Assembly: GCF_000813145.1 (NCBI RefSeq)
Contig: NZ_BAZF01000003.1
Coordinates: 248,001-312,000 of the forward strand
From: Geobacter sp. OR-1
GTDB lineage: Bacteria; Desulfobacterota; Desulfuromonadia; Geobacterales; DSM-12255
DNA: 64,000 bases
Direction of reading: 5' to 3'
Shown piece after piece: positions 51,938-59,015 of the stretch (position 1 is its first letter; every line of letters begins with the position of its first letter). The notes below the pieces were generated by a model. That model saw only the letters and a program-made list of their open reading frames with translations, had not been told where the DNA came from and searched no databases. The position numbers were made by a program, and so were the translations under genes.

Positions 51938-52201
51938 ATGTCTGATGATGCAAACATGGCTGACCGGGTAATCAATTATTTTGATGAAGAGTTCGAGGCG
52001 ATCAGGAGCCAGTTGGAGTCGGGCACTCTGCTCGATTACAAAGAGCGGGTCATTGTCAGCAGGAAGATCGACGAGGCATTGTCCCGGCTTTCGCCCTATG
52101 TCAGGAGCGAGTGGCGCGCCCGCCAGGTAGTAAAAAACGGTGAAAACCTGCGCGAGCGGTTGCTGTCCGTCAGGGACATTATTTCCAATCCGCCCATATA
52201 A
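51938..52201 (+). CDS. Small hypothetical protein
   Basis: 87 residues from ATG 51938 (alternatives at 51908 and 51917). The protein is acidic, almost entirely alpha-helical by composition (YFDEEFEAIRSQLESGTLLDYKERVIVSRKIDEALSRL), and has no membrane segment or known motif. I do not recognise the family. It lies between the diguanylate cyclase gene and tRNA-Glu. Confidence 0.6.
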   Translation: MSDDANMADRVINYFDEEFEAIRSQLESGTLLDYKERVIVSRKIDEALSRLSPYVRSEWRARQVVKNGENLRERLLSVRDIISNPPI

Positions 52202-52226
52202 AATTTTGACATGGCAATTCTTTTCC

Positions 52227-52255
52227 TTGACTTGAGCCGACGACTCATGTAAAAA
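52227..52255 (+). promoter_or_regulatory. Putative promoter of the tRNA-Glu gene
   Basis: TTGACT (52227-52232), 17-bp spacer, TAAAAA (52250-52255), 33 bp before the tRNA. Confidence 0.45.
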
Positions 52256-52287
52256 CGCAGATTGCCGCGCATGACAGCAACACCAAC

Positions 52288-52365
52288 GTCCCCTTCGTCT
52301 AGCCCGGCCCAGGACACCGCCCTTTCACGGCGGCGACGCCGGTTCAAATCCGGCAGGGGACGCCA
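52288..52365 (+). tRNA. tRNA-Glu (anticodon TTC)
   Basis: The acceptor stem GTCCCCT pairs with AGGGGAC. The anticodon stem-loop CCGCC-CTTTCAC-GGCGG gives anticodon TTC. The T arm GCCGG-TTCAAAT-CCGGC is intact, and the 3' GCCA is encoded. It supplies both translation and, via HemA, tetrapyrrole synthesis. A terminator hairpin follows after a few bases. Confidence 0.95.
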
Positions 52366-52371
52366 AATCTC

Positions 52372-52412
52372 AAAAAGGTCGCTTTTCTTCGGAGAAGCGG
52401 CCTTTTTTCTTT
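52372..52412 (+). terminator. Terminator after tRNA-Glu
   Basis: AAAAAGGTCGCTTTTC pairs with GAGAAGCGGCCTTTTTT around a TTCG loop, with a T-rich end. Confidence 0.9.
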
Positions 52413-52541
52413 TTGCCCATGTACAACTTTCCGCAATTTCAAATTCCAGAAGCTTTATGCAATTAGCATTGACATAACAACTGGTTAGATGTAGGTTGGC
52501 GCATTCTAAGGTTGTCGGGATGATCCGAAAAGGAGATGGCA

Positions 52542-53627
52542 ATGGGTGTACAGGGAGGCTGTCGGTTGAACCTGAAGAGAGTTGGCATTGCCGCTGCACT
52601 ACTGACAACGGCTGTTGCGCTTGATACCGGCAGTGCCGGGGCAGCCATTACCAGGCTCACGGACGGAGGGAACACCACATTTCACCAGACCATCGCTGCC
52701 GCCTTCAACAGCATTACCGGTGACACCCCGGTAATTGCCGCACAGGCAGGGACCTTCCGGGGGAACCTGGATATCGACCGCTCCGTGACCGTTAAGCTCA
52801 AGGGTGGCTATAATGGCAGTTACGCCGGCACTGTCGGTATGACTGCGATCGAAGGGGAGCTCTCGGTATCTTACGGGTCTTTAGAGCTGGACCGCATTGC
52901 CATCACCTCCGCACCTGCCGACCCGGTCAGGATCATCTACCTGCATCACAGCACCGGCAACAATGTCTGGTACGGCGGTGTCCCGGAATTCATCTCGTCC
53001 TACAACAGCTCCACTGGCGCCAATTTCCAGATAACCGAGCGCGCCTACCCGGACAGTCCGTACCCGTGGGAGAACTACCCGTACGACTACTGGAAGCTCT
53101 GGGTCGATACCACGGGCGAAACCGGTTACCTGGAACAGGATACTCTGGACACCCTGGCAGCCAACTACGACGTCATCGTATTCAAGCATTGTTTTCCGGT
53201 GAGCGACATCGAAGCGGATACCGGTGCTCCGGACATCGCCTCCAGCAGGAAGTCGCTGGAGAATTACCAGCTGCAGTACAATGCCCTGAAGACACGGCTG
53301 CGCCAGTTCCCGGACAAGAAATTCATCGTCTGGACCGGGGCTGCACTTACCGAAGCAGCAACCATGCCGGAAAACGCGGAACGTGCCCGGCAGTTTTTCA
53401 GCTGGGTGAGAAACAGCTGGGATGAAACCGGGGACAATATCTTTGTCTGGGACTTCTGGACGCTGGAGACCGGCGGCGGGCTGTACCTGACGCTCGAAAA
53501 TGCGGCGAGCTCAGGAGATTCCCATCCCAACGGGACGTTCTCCGCAGCGGTGGCCCCGCTTGTCGGGAAGCGGATTGTGGACGTTATCGAAGGGGGCGGC
53601 GACTCGGGGAGCATCACCGGCGACTAG
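52542..53627 (+). CDS. Secreted protein with SGNH-hydrolase-like C-terminal domain
   Basis: 361 residues from ATG 52542, six bases after an AGGAG site (ATG 52536 abuts it). A signal peptide (residues 8-34, ending GAA) is followed by a beta-rich module (about 35-125: VKLKGGYNGSY, ELSVSYGSLELDRIAI) that resembles the C-terminus of the 33.5-kb surface protein. The C-terminal domain starts IIYLHHSTGNNVWYGG, with a possible Ser nucleophile, and near the end has SSGDSHPNGTFS, like block V (Asp-x-x-His) of SGNH/GDSL hydrolases. Substrate unknown; an outer-surface polysaccharide is possible. Confidence 0.65.
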   Translation: MGVQGGCRLNLKRVGIAAALLTTAVALDTGSAGAAITRLTDGGNTTFHQTIAAAFNSITGDTPVIAAQAGTFRGNLDIDRSVTVKLKGGYNGSYAGTVGMTAIEGELSVSYGSLELDRIAITSAPADPVRIIYLHHSTGNNVWYGGVPEFISSYNSSTGANFQITERAYPDSPYPWENYPYDYWKLWVDTTGETGYLEQDTLDTLAANYDVIVFKHCFPVSDIEADTGAPDIASSRKSLENYQLQYNALKTRLRQFPDKKFIVWTGAALTEAATMPENAERARQFFSWVRNSWDETGDNIFVWDFWTLETGGGLYLTLENAASSGDSHPNGTFSAAVAPLVGKRIVDVIEGGGDSGSITGD

Positions 53628-53682
53628 CAGCGCTCGCATGTTTGGGAGGTAAGGCAATTGAATAGTGATGGAGACAAAATAA

Positions 53683-54312
53683 TTGAATAGAATATTTAAG
53701 CAGGATTTCGACACCCTTACCGATAAAGCCATAAATGTTTTATTCGTCGCCGCCATCTTTATTTCAGTAATCATATATCTATTACATATCGTTACTCATT
53801 TCCCTTTCTTTGATGGTTCTATCCATATCCGCTACCTCTGGTTGTTATCTGCCGGATATCGCGCCAATGTAGATTTCTTCTGCTTTTATCCGACACTCGG
53901 GTATTTTATTACGCTCCCCTATTTCAAGCTGTTCCCCGAATCGGCTTTTGTTCTACTGGCACTCCGTTTGTTCGCCGCAACAACCATAGCGCTTATCGGC
54001 CTCACCTATTATTGCCACGGTCGAAGAATCTCCCGGGATTGGGTCCTGGCGCTGTTGCCCTTTCTCCTGATCAGCACTGATCGGAGCATCGGCGTCTTTT
54101 TTTCCGAGTACAGTATCGATCATCTTGCGGCACTGGCGGCAATCCTGGCCATGTCTCTCGTAATGTCCGAACCCGGTTTCTTAAGGCTGGTGCTATGCAC
54201 CATGCTCAGCCTGACCTCTCTTTTCATAATGCCCAAATACCATTTTCCCCTGTTTTCGGTTTACTCGGTTATATCGGGGTTTATTACGCAAAGACAAAAA
54301 AACCGTCTCTAG
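53683..54312 (+). CDS. N-terminal part of a polytopic membrane protein (frame-split)
   Basis: 209 codons with about six hydrophobic helices, beginning NRIFKQDFDTLTDKAINVLFVAAIFISVIIYLLHIV. The arrangement of an early FFDGSIHIRYLWLL loop and many helices suggests a GT-C-type glycosyltransferase or a related surface-polysaccharide membrane protein. After PKYHFPLFSV the natural sequence continues in the frame that starts at 54195. Base composition is visibly more AT-rich than in neighbouring genes. Confidence 0.65.
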   Translation: MNRIFKQDFDTLTDKAINVLFVAAIFISVIIYLLHIVTHFPFFDGSIHIRYLWLLSAGYRANVDFFCFYPTLGYFITLPYFKLFPESAFVLLALRLFAATTIALIGLTYYCHGRRISRDWVLALLPFLLISTDRSIGVFFSEYSIDHLAALAAILAMSLVMSEPGFLRLVLCTMLSLTSLFIMPKYHFPLFSVYSVISGFITQRQKNRL

Positions 54313-55283
54313 CGATATTGGGGCCGATTGTCGGGGCGATTTCAGCGCTGGCAATGATTTTCGTCATATTTCTATTAAACCAGGGCTCGATCACAAATAA
54401 CATTAAATATGCATACCTTTTCAATTTTAGATTTACCTCGGTATTGGAAGAACAGATCGGCGATCTGCCGAGGTTTTCCCCGATCATTGTCTATGTGCTG
54501 AGTTTTTTGCGCCATCACCCGCTCCTGTCAGTTTCATTCATAATCGGCATATTTGCCTGGCTGAGATATGCGAAAGCCGGGTGGAGAACACCTGACCCGC
54601 ATATCTGGGGTGGTGGCGGCATCCTGCTGGGTTGCATCGTCTCCTCATTTTTTGAAGCCGTCTATTGTGAACAGTACCTGACGCCGATATTGCTCTGTAT
54701 GGCCCTGTTTGTGCCGTTTGCCTATTCCGAAATGGTTGCCGGCCCCAAAACAATAAGATTGGTGCGGCACCTGTATGTCATTATTGCCTTTTGTATTCTT
54801 GCCGTGCGGCTCGACGGGGTTGCCGACGAATTTAAACTGACGCCGTATAATGCCCGCGGCAACACGCCTACGACCAACAAGATTATCGGCGAGGTAACCA
54901 TGGCGCCCACCGGTCTCAACATCCTGAACGAATATGATGATATATTGGGGATCATCCCCAGGAACGAGACAGTGGTAGCTCCCTGGCCTTTTCATCCGTT
55001 GTTCCGCCGGGATCTTACCTTCCAGATATTCGATGACCGGCCCAGCCTTGCTGGCGCTTTCAAGGAGAATGACCCGATGAAACGGACATTTGCGCCGGAA
55101 ACTTTCAATAATGCCCTTGAGCGCAACCCTCCGGGCCTCATTGTACTTCAGGATATGGACGGGTTTTATCCCCCCGGATGGCACCAGGTCGCGACCGATT
55201 TTCTGATGCGCCATGAAGATATTTATGAAAAATACGCCACCAAGCTGTATCAAGGCTATATAAGGAAGGATCTGCTTGACTAA
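54195..55283 (+). CDS. C-terminal part of the frame-split polytopic membrane protein
   Basis: The credible part begins about 54246 (VFGLLGYIGVYYAKTKKPSLAIL), so the nominal start at 54195 is an artefact of overlap. About five further helices precede a soluble C-terminal region (about 130 residues: GEVTMAPTGLNILNEYDDILGIIPRNETVVAPWPFHPLFRRDLTFQ). One added base in CATTTTCCCCTGTTTTCGG (54241-54259) would join both parts into a protein of about 533 residues. Either a sequencing error or a real inactivating mutation. Confidence 0.65.
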   Translation: MHHAQPDLSFHNAQIPFSPVFGLLGYIGVYYAKTKKPSLAILGPIVGAISALAMIFVIFLLNQGSITNNIKYAYLFNFRFTSVLEEQIGDLPRFSPIIVYVLSFLRHHPLLSVSFIIGIFAWLRYAKAGWRTPDPHIWGGGGILLGCIVSSFFEAVYCEQYLTPILLCMALFVPFAYSEMVAGPKTIRLVRHLYVIIAFCILAVRLDGVADEFKLTPYNARGNTPTTNKIIGEVTMAPTGLNILNEYDDILGIIPRNETVVAPWPFHPLFRRDLTFQIFDDRPSLAGAFKENDPMKRTFAPETFNNALERNPPGLIVLQDMDGFYPPGWHQVATDFLMRHEDIYEKYATKLYQGYIRKDLLD

Positions 55284-55345
55284 ATGCGGTCAAGCAGGAG
55301 GGTAATGATCGAAAAGGCCGTTTCCACCGAGACGGCCTTTTCTGT
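55272..55345 (+). terminator. Tandem hairpins and terminator after the membrane-protein gene
   Basis: CTGCTTGAC/GTCAAGCAG (55272-55297) overlaps the stop codon. AAAAGGCCGT (55312-55321) pairs with ACGGCCTTTT (55332-55341), followed by CTGTTGTTG. Confidence 0.8.
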
Positions 55346-55435
55346 TGTTGTTTCGCAAACGCTTTTGGGTACAATGAAACAAAAGGTGTCTGGTCAGCTT
55401 TACGGCTGAAGCCATTATTTGTCGAAAAGGGCGCC

Positions 55436-56533
55436 ATGAGCAGACTGTTTCGCTACCTGGAACCTGCCTATCTCTCCGGTCTCATCGAAGACCCGTGTCT
55501 GATTGTTCGCGACCGCCCCATTCATCGCAGTATCATGATCGATTGCGGCTCGCTTCATCACCTGGCAAAGCGCGAACTGAAGCCGGTAATGGCCATATTT
55601 GTCAGCCACGCCCACATGGATCATTTCATGGGGTTCGATGCCTTTGTGCGGCAGGTGCACGCCAGCCCCAGAACAATCGAAATGTTCGGCCCGCCCGGAT
55701 TCGCGGCCCGGGTATCGGCCCGCTTGAACGGGTATGATTGGAACCTGTGCGAGCCATACTGGTGCAGCTTTATCGTCAGGGAAATCCATAGCGACCGGAC
55801 CGTTTCGTTCGAGTTCCATGGGCCATCCGCCTTCCGGTGCGAAGAGGCGGGCGAGCAGCACCGGACCGGAGACCTGATCTATCGCCATAACCATATCGAA
55901 GTCTCGGCCCGGCTGTTTGATCACGGCATTCCGGTCCTGGCTTTCCGGGTGAATGAAAGGAAAATATTCGGTATTGATGCCGGAAAACTGGCGGAATACG
56001 GTTTGGTGCAGGGAGAATGGCTGCGGGAGCTCAAAAAACGCTACTTCCGGGAATGGGCTCAGGACGAGCCGATTTCGGTTACTAAAATGGCCGGAGGCTG
56101 CCGGGTGGCAGAGCCGGTCGCAGATGCCGAAGCACTTTATGCTGTGGTCTGCGCCGCAGAAATCCCTGCCGGGATCGGTTACGTCACGGATATCGGGTTC
56201 TCTCCGGAAAATCGCGAGGGAGTGGTGTCGTTTCTCCAGGGGGTTGAGCTGCTGGTGTGCGAATGCGCCTTTCTTAAGGCCGATATGCACAAGGCCAGGG
56301 CATCGAGGCATTTATGCACCAAAGACCTGAACGAACTGCTTGACCGGTTGCGGCCGCGGCTATTTCTAGCGATACATCTCTCCAAGACCTACCTCGACCG
56401 GAGCGAGGAGCTTTACGCCGAGCTTTCACCCCCTCCCGGAACGAAGATCATCAGAATCCCCGAGCATGTTGCCCCGCGTCCGGTCTATTCCTGCGATGTT
56501 ACCCGGCTCAACTCCGACCGTTTTCCGCAGTAA
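55436..56533 (+). CDS. MBL-fold (RNase Z-like) metallo-hydrolase
   Basis: 365 residues. The zinc-binding motif reads VSHAHMDHFMGFD near residue 60; further His ligands are in DHGIPVLAF and AIHLSKTYL. IDCGSLHHLAKRELKPV precedes the motif, as in ribonuclease Z-type proteins, and GIGYVTDIGFSPENREGVV resembles their later block. True tRNase Z identity is not certain. Its 3' end overlaps the next gene on the opposite strand by 26 bp. Confidence 0.82.
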   Translation: MSRLFRYLEPAYLSGLIEDPCLIVRDRPIHRSIMIDCGSLHHLAKRELKPVMAIFVSHAHMDHFMGFDAFVRQVHASPRTIEMFGPPGFAARVSARLNGYDWNLCEPYWCSFIVREIHSDRTVSFEFHGPSAFRCEEAGEQHRTGDLIYRHNHIEVSARLFDHGIPVLAFRVNERKIFGIDAGKLAEYGLVQGEWLRELKKRYFREWAQDEPISVTKMAGGCRVAEPVADAEALYAVVCAAEIPAGIGYVTDIGFSPENREGVVSFLQGVELLVCECAFLKADMHKARASRHLCTKDLNELLDRLRPRLFLAIHLSKTYLDRSEELYAELSPPPGTKIIRIPEHVAPRPVYSCDVTRLNSDRFPQ

Positions 56534-57386
56534 AGGTGTTGATCCCGGCATTGACGCCGATGGTCTTATAGATCCTGATTTCGTCCCAAGGTTCGCTCAG
56601 GATTTCACCCACCTCCTGGTCACCCCAGGGGCCGTTCAGGATACCGTCGTGGATGGCCCAACTCCTGCCGTGAACACTCTTTTCCATCCCGGGCATCCGG
56701 AACGGGGTCGAACCGTCCAGCCTTTTGAAGAGCGCCCCGCCAGGCCTGAATTCCCGGTCGATCGTCAGCATCATGCGCCGGCCGGTCAGGTAGTCGAACC
56801 CGAATTTTTCATACCTGACGGCGTTGTCGTAGGTCAGCGGTTCGGCCATGATGATTTCCATCCCGAGGGCATCGACAAAGAGCTCGAACAGGTGGAAAAA
56901 CTCGCCGAACATCCCGAGTCCCCGGCTGGTCTGGTTCGGGAATAGCCCGGCCCGCATCGCCCTGATCTCTTCGGGGATATTGCGCCCCAGGCGGGTAAAC
57001 AGGTTGTCCCGCCCGTTTTCATCGACATCGACAGCAAACCTCGGTGCCGAGGGATCATTGATTATGCAGAACGAGAGTTCCATCTGGTGATAATGGGTCT
57101 CGGCAATATCGAGGAAAAACACAGTAGTGGCGTCGTCGGGTTCTTGCCTCACCTCTATCCTTGCCAGCGCCATCCCTTCCGGAGCAATGATGGTGACCCT
57201 TTTCCGCTGGTCCGGGCCGAGAAAGGTTAGCGGAGAAATGTTCAGCAGGTTGAAGAGGCGGGGCGGGATGATCCGGCCATAAACCTGCTCTTTTTCAGGC
57301 GCGGGCAGGGCGTTTATCTCCCGGAGGCCGGTGAGCGTGTTTTCATGCCTTGACCGGAGCGGCATGTTCTCCTGCAGTTTGCTCAT
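56508..57386 (-). CDS. Hypothetical protein
   Basis: 292 residues from ATG 57386 (frame open from 57404), behind an AGGGG site. No signal peptide or membrane helix. It includes IIAPEGMALARIEVRQEP, FFLDIAETHYHQMELSFCIIND, RAGLFPNQTSRGLGMFGEFFHLF and DYLTGRRMMLTIDREFRPGG. The pattern is that of a globular enzyme but I do not recognise it; a distant GNAT relationship was considered and not supported. It lies 45 bp downstream of the haem-type histidine kinase and may share its transcript. Confidence 0.7.
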   Translation of the reverse strand: MSKLQENMPLRSRHENTLTGLREINALPAPEKEQVYGRIIPPRLFNLLNISPLTFLGPDQRKRVTIIAPEGMALARIEVRQEPDDATTVFFLDIAETHYHQMELSFCIINDPSAPRFAVDVDENGRDNLFTRLGRNIPEEIRAMRAGLFPNQTSRGLGMFGEFFHLFELFVDALGMEIIMAEPLTYDNAVRYEKFGFDYLTGRRMMLTIDREFRPGGALFKRLDGSTPFRMPGMEKSVHGRSWAIHDGILNGPWGDQEVGEILSEPWDEIRIYKTIGVNAGINTFTAENGRS

Positions 57387-57431
57387 TCGGCACCCCTGCA
57401 GCAACCCCGGGTATCCCGTGCCAATAATGAA

Positions 57432-59015
57432 TCAGAACAGCCGGTCATCGCTCTTTGCCATTGGCAGGGTAATGCTGACAACAGTTCCTTCCCCCGGCTT
57501 GCTGGAAAGCCGGATCGCGCCGCCGTGCCCCTCTATGATCCCGTAGGTGACCGCCAGCCCCAGCCCGGTTCCGTCTTCTTTGGTTGTGTAAAACGGGTCG
57601 AAGGCGCGCGCCAGCTCCTCTTCGGTCATCCCCTTACCTTCATCGGCGATCTGAAGGGTTGCTGTTGACCCTTCAGTGGATATGGCGCAGCTGATGGTGC
57701 CGTTCCCCTTCATTGCCTGGCCGGCATTGATCAGGACATTGACCAGGACCTGGATCATCTGCTGCTGGTCGGCAACAATGGTGGCATCGCCTTCCGGCAG
57801 AACAACCTTGACCGGTTTCACCGCCTCATGGGCCCTGGCGAGTTCAACCGATTCGGACAGCACCTTGGCCAGGCTGAGCGGCGCAGTTCTCGGTTCGTCG
57901 GACCGGGAAAACTCCAGCAGCCGCCGGGCAATTGTGGCGCAGCGCTGCGCCTCGCTGGAAACCCTTGCCAGGTCGGCTTTGCCTTGTTCGCTCGTCTCGC
58001 CCATTGCCAGCGAGGTATGAAGCATGATCCCGGTGAGCGGATTGTTGATCTCGTGGGCAATCCCCGCTGCCAGGGTTCCCAGGGAGGCAAGGCGCTCCGA
58101 ACGTTCCAGCAGCACCCTTGCGGCCAGGAGTTCGCCGGTCCGTTTCTCGACCTCGCTTTCCAGCGATACGTTCATGTCCTGCAAGGTTTGCTGCGATTCC
58201 TGGAGCGCTGCCGCCATCTGATTGAACTCATATCCAGCGGCATCGAATTCGCGAATCCTGGTGATGCCGACCCGTTCTTCGAGGCTTCCGGCAGCCATTG
58301 CCCTGGCCTTTTCCGAGAGCGAGGTCAGGGGGCCGGTAACGAATCGTCGCAGTGCCCAGAAAGTGATGCCGCAGGAGAGCGAACCCCAGATAAAGGCGAG
58401 CATCCAGACATTATCCACCAGATTCGCATAAACGGCATCCATGGCCACCAGCGGTATCTGGGTGGTAAGGATTCCGAGTGCCCGTTGTTCCTTCTTGTGG
58501 TAATGGCAGGCCTCGGTGCATTGCGGAGAGTTCGGGATGATCCGGGCATAGGTCAGGAGCCGTTCCTTGCCGCTCTTCTCGATCCGGTAGCCGGCGTCTT
58601 TAACGATGCTGGACCCCTTTTCGTGGCAGAGGGCGCACTCAGCGGCGCGGATGGTATTGTTTTCCCCGTCCGAGACGCTGCTGGAGATGACCCGGCCGTT
58701 CTTGGCCAGAATTCGCACCGGACCGCCGCTCCCCTGAAGGCCGATCTCCTCGATCACCTGATGCACGAGAATCTGGTCATTTTTCAGCATGTGGCTGCGG
58801 GTGGCGCCCAGGATGGCAAATGCCGTCCGCTCCGCTTCACTCACCGCCCCCTTCTGCAGGGCGGTCCGGATCTCCCTGGTGGTGAGATACCAGGCCCCGG
58901 CTGCCAGGATGATTGCTGAAATCAGGATGTACAGCGAAAAGATGTCGCTGATGCTCCTGACATAGGCGAACTGTTCGGGCGACGGTGTCTTTGCTCCGGT
59001 TTGCTTGCTAGCCAT
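57432..59015 (-). CDS. Sensor histidine kinase with c-type haem-binding periplasmic domain
   Basis: 527 residues. A first helix (about 25-46) and a second (about 205-225) enclose a periplasmic sensor domain that contains CALCH (near residue 128), a canonical CxxCH haem site, and CTEACH (near 166), a CxxxCH variant. HAMP, a coiled coil, HisKA with AHEINNPLTGI and HATPase (NVLINAGQAMKGNG, ADEGKGM, GTGLGLAVT) follow. A redox or gas-sensing role is likely. Its start overlaps the glutamate dehydrogenase stop by 8 bp; no response regulator is adjacent. Confidence 0.9.
   Translation of the reverse strand: MASKQTGAKTPSPEQFAYVRSISDIFSLYILISAIILAAGAWYLTTREIRTALQKGAVSEAERTAFAILGATRSHMLKNDQILVHQVIEEIGLQGSGGPVRILAKNGRVISSSVSDGENNTIRAAECALCHEKGSSIVKDAGYRIEKSGKERLLTYARIIPNSPQCTEACHYHKKEQRALGILTTQIPLVAMDAVYANLVDNVWMLAFIWGSLSCGITFWALRRFVTGPLTSLSEKARAMAAGSLEERVGITRIREFDAAGYEFNQMAAALQESQQTLQDMNVSLESEVEKRTGELLAARVLLERSERLASLGTLAAGIAHEINNPLTGIMLHTSLAMGETSEQGKADLARVSSEAQRCATIARRLLEFSRSDEPRTAPLSLAKVLSESVELARAHEAVKPVKVVLPEGDATIVADQQQMIQVLVNVLINAGQAMKGNGTISCAISTEGSTATLQIADEGKGMTEEELARAFDPFYTTKEDGTGLGLAVTYGIIEGHGGAIRLSSKPGEGTVVSITLPMAKSDDRLF

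Noticed and set aside
52345-52365. Attachment-site duplication of the tRNA-Glu 3' end
   Set aside because: No second copy of the T-arm/acceptor sequence was seen downstream within the window.
56508-57386. GNAT acetyltransferase
   Set aside because: Length is near that of a double-GNAT protein, but the acetyl-CoA motif R/Q-x-x-G-x-G/A is not convincing.
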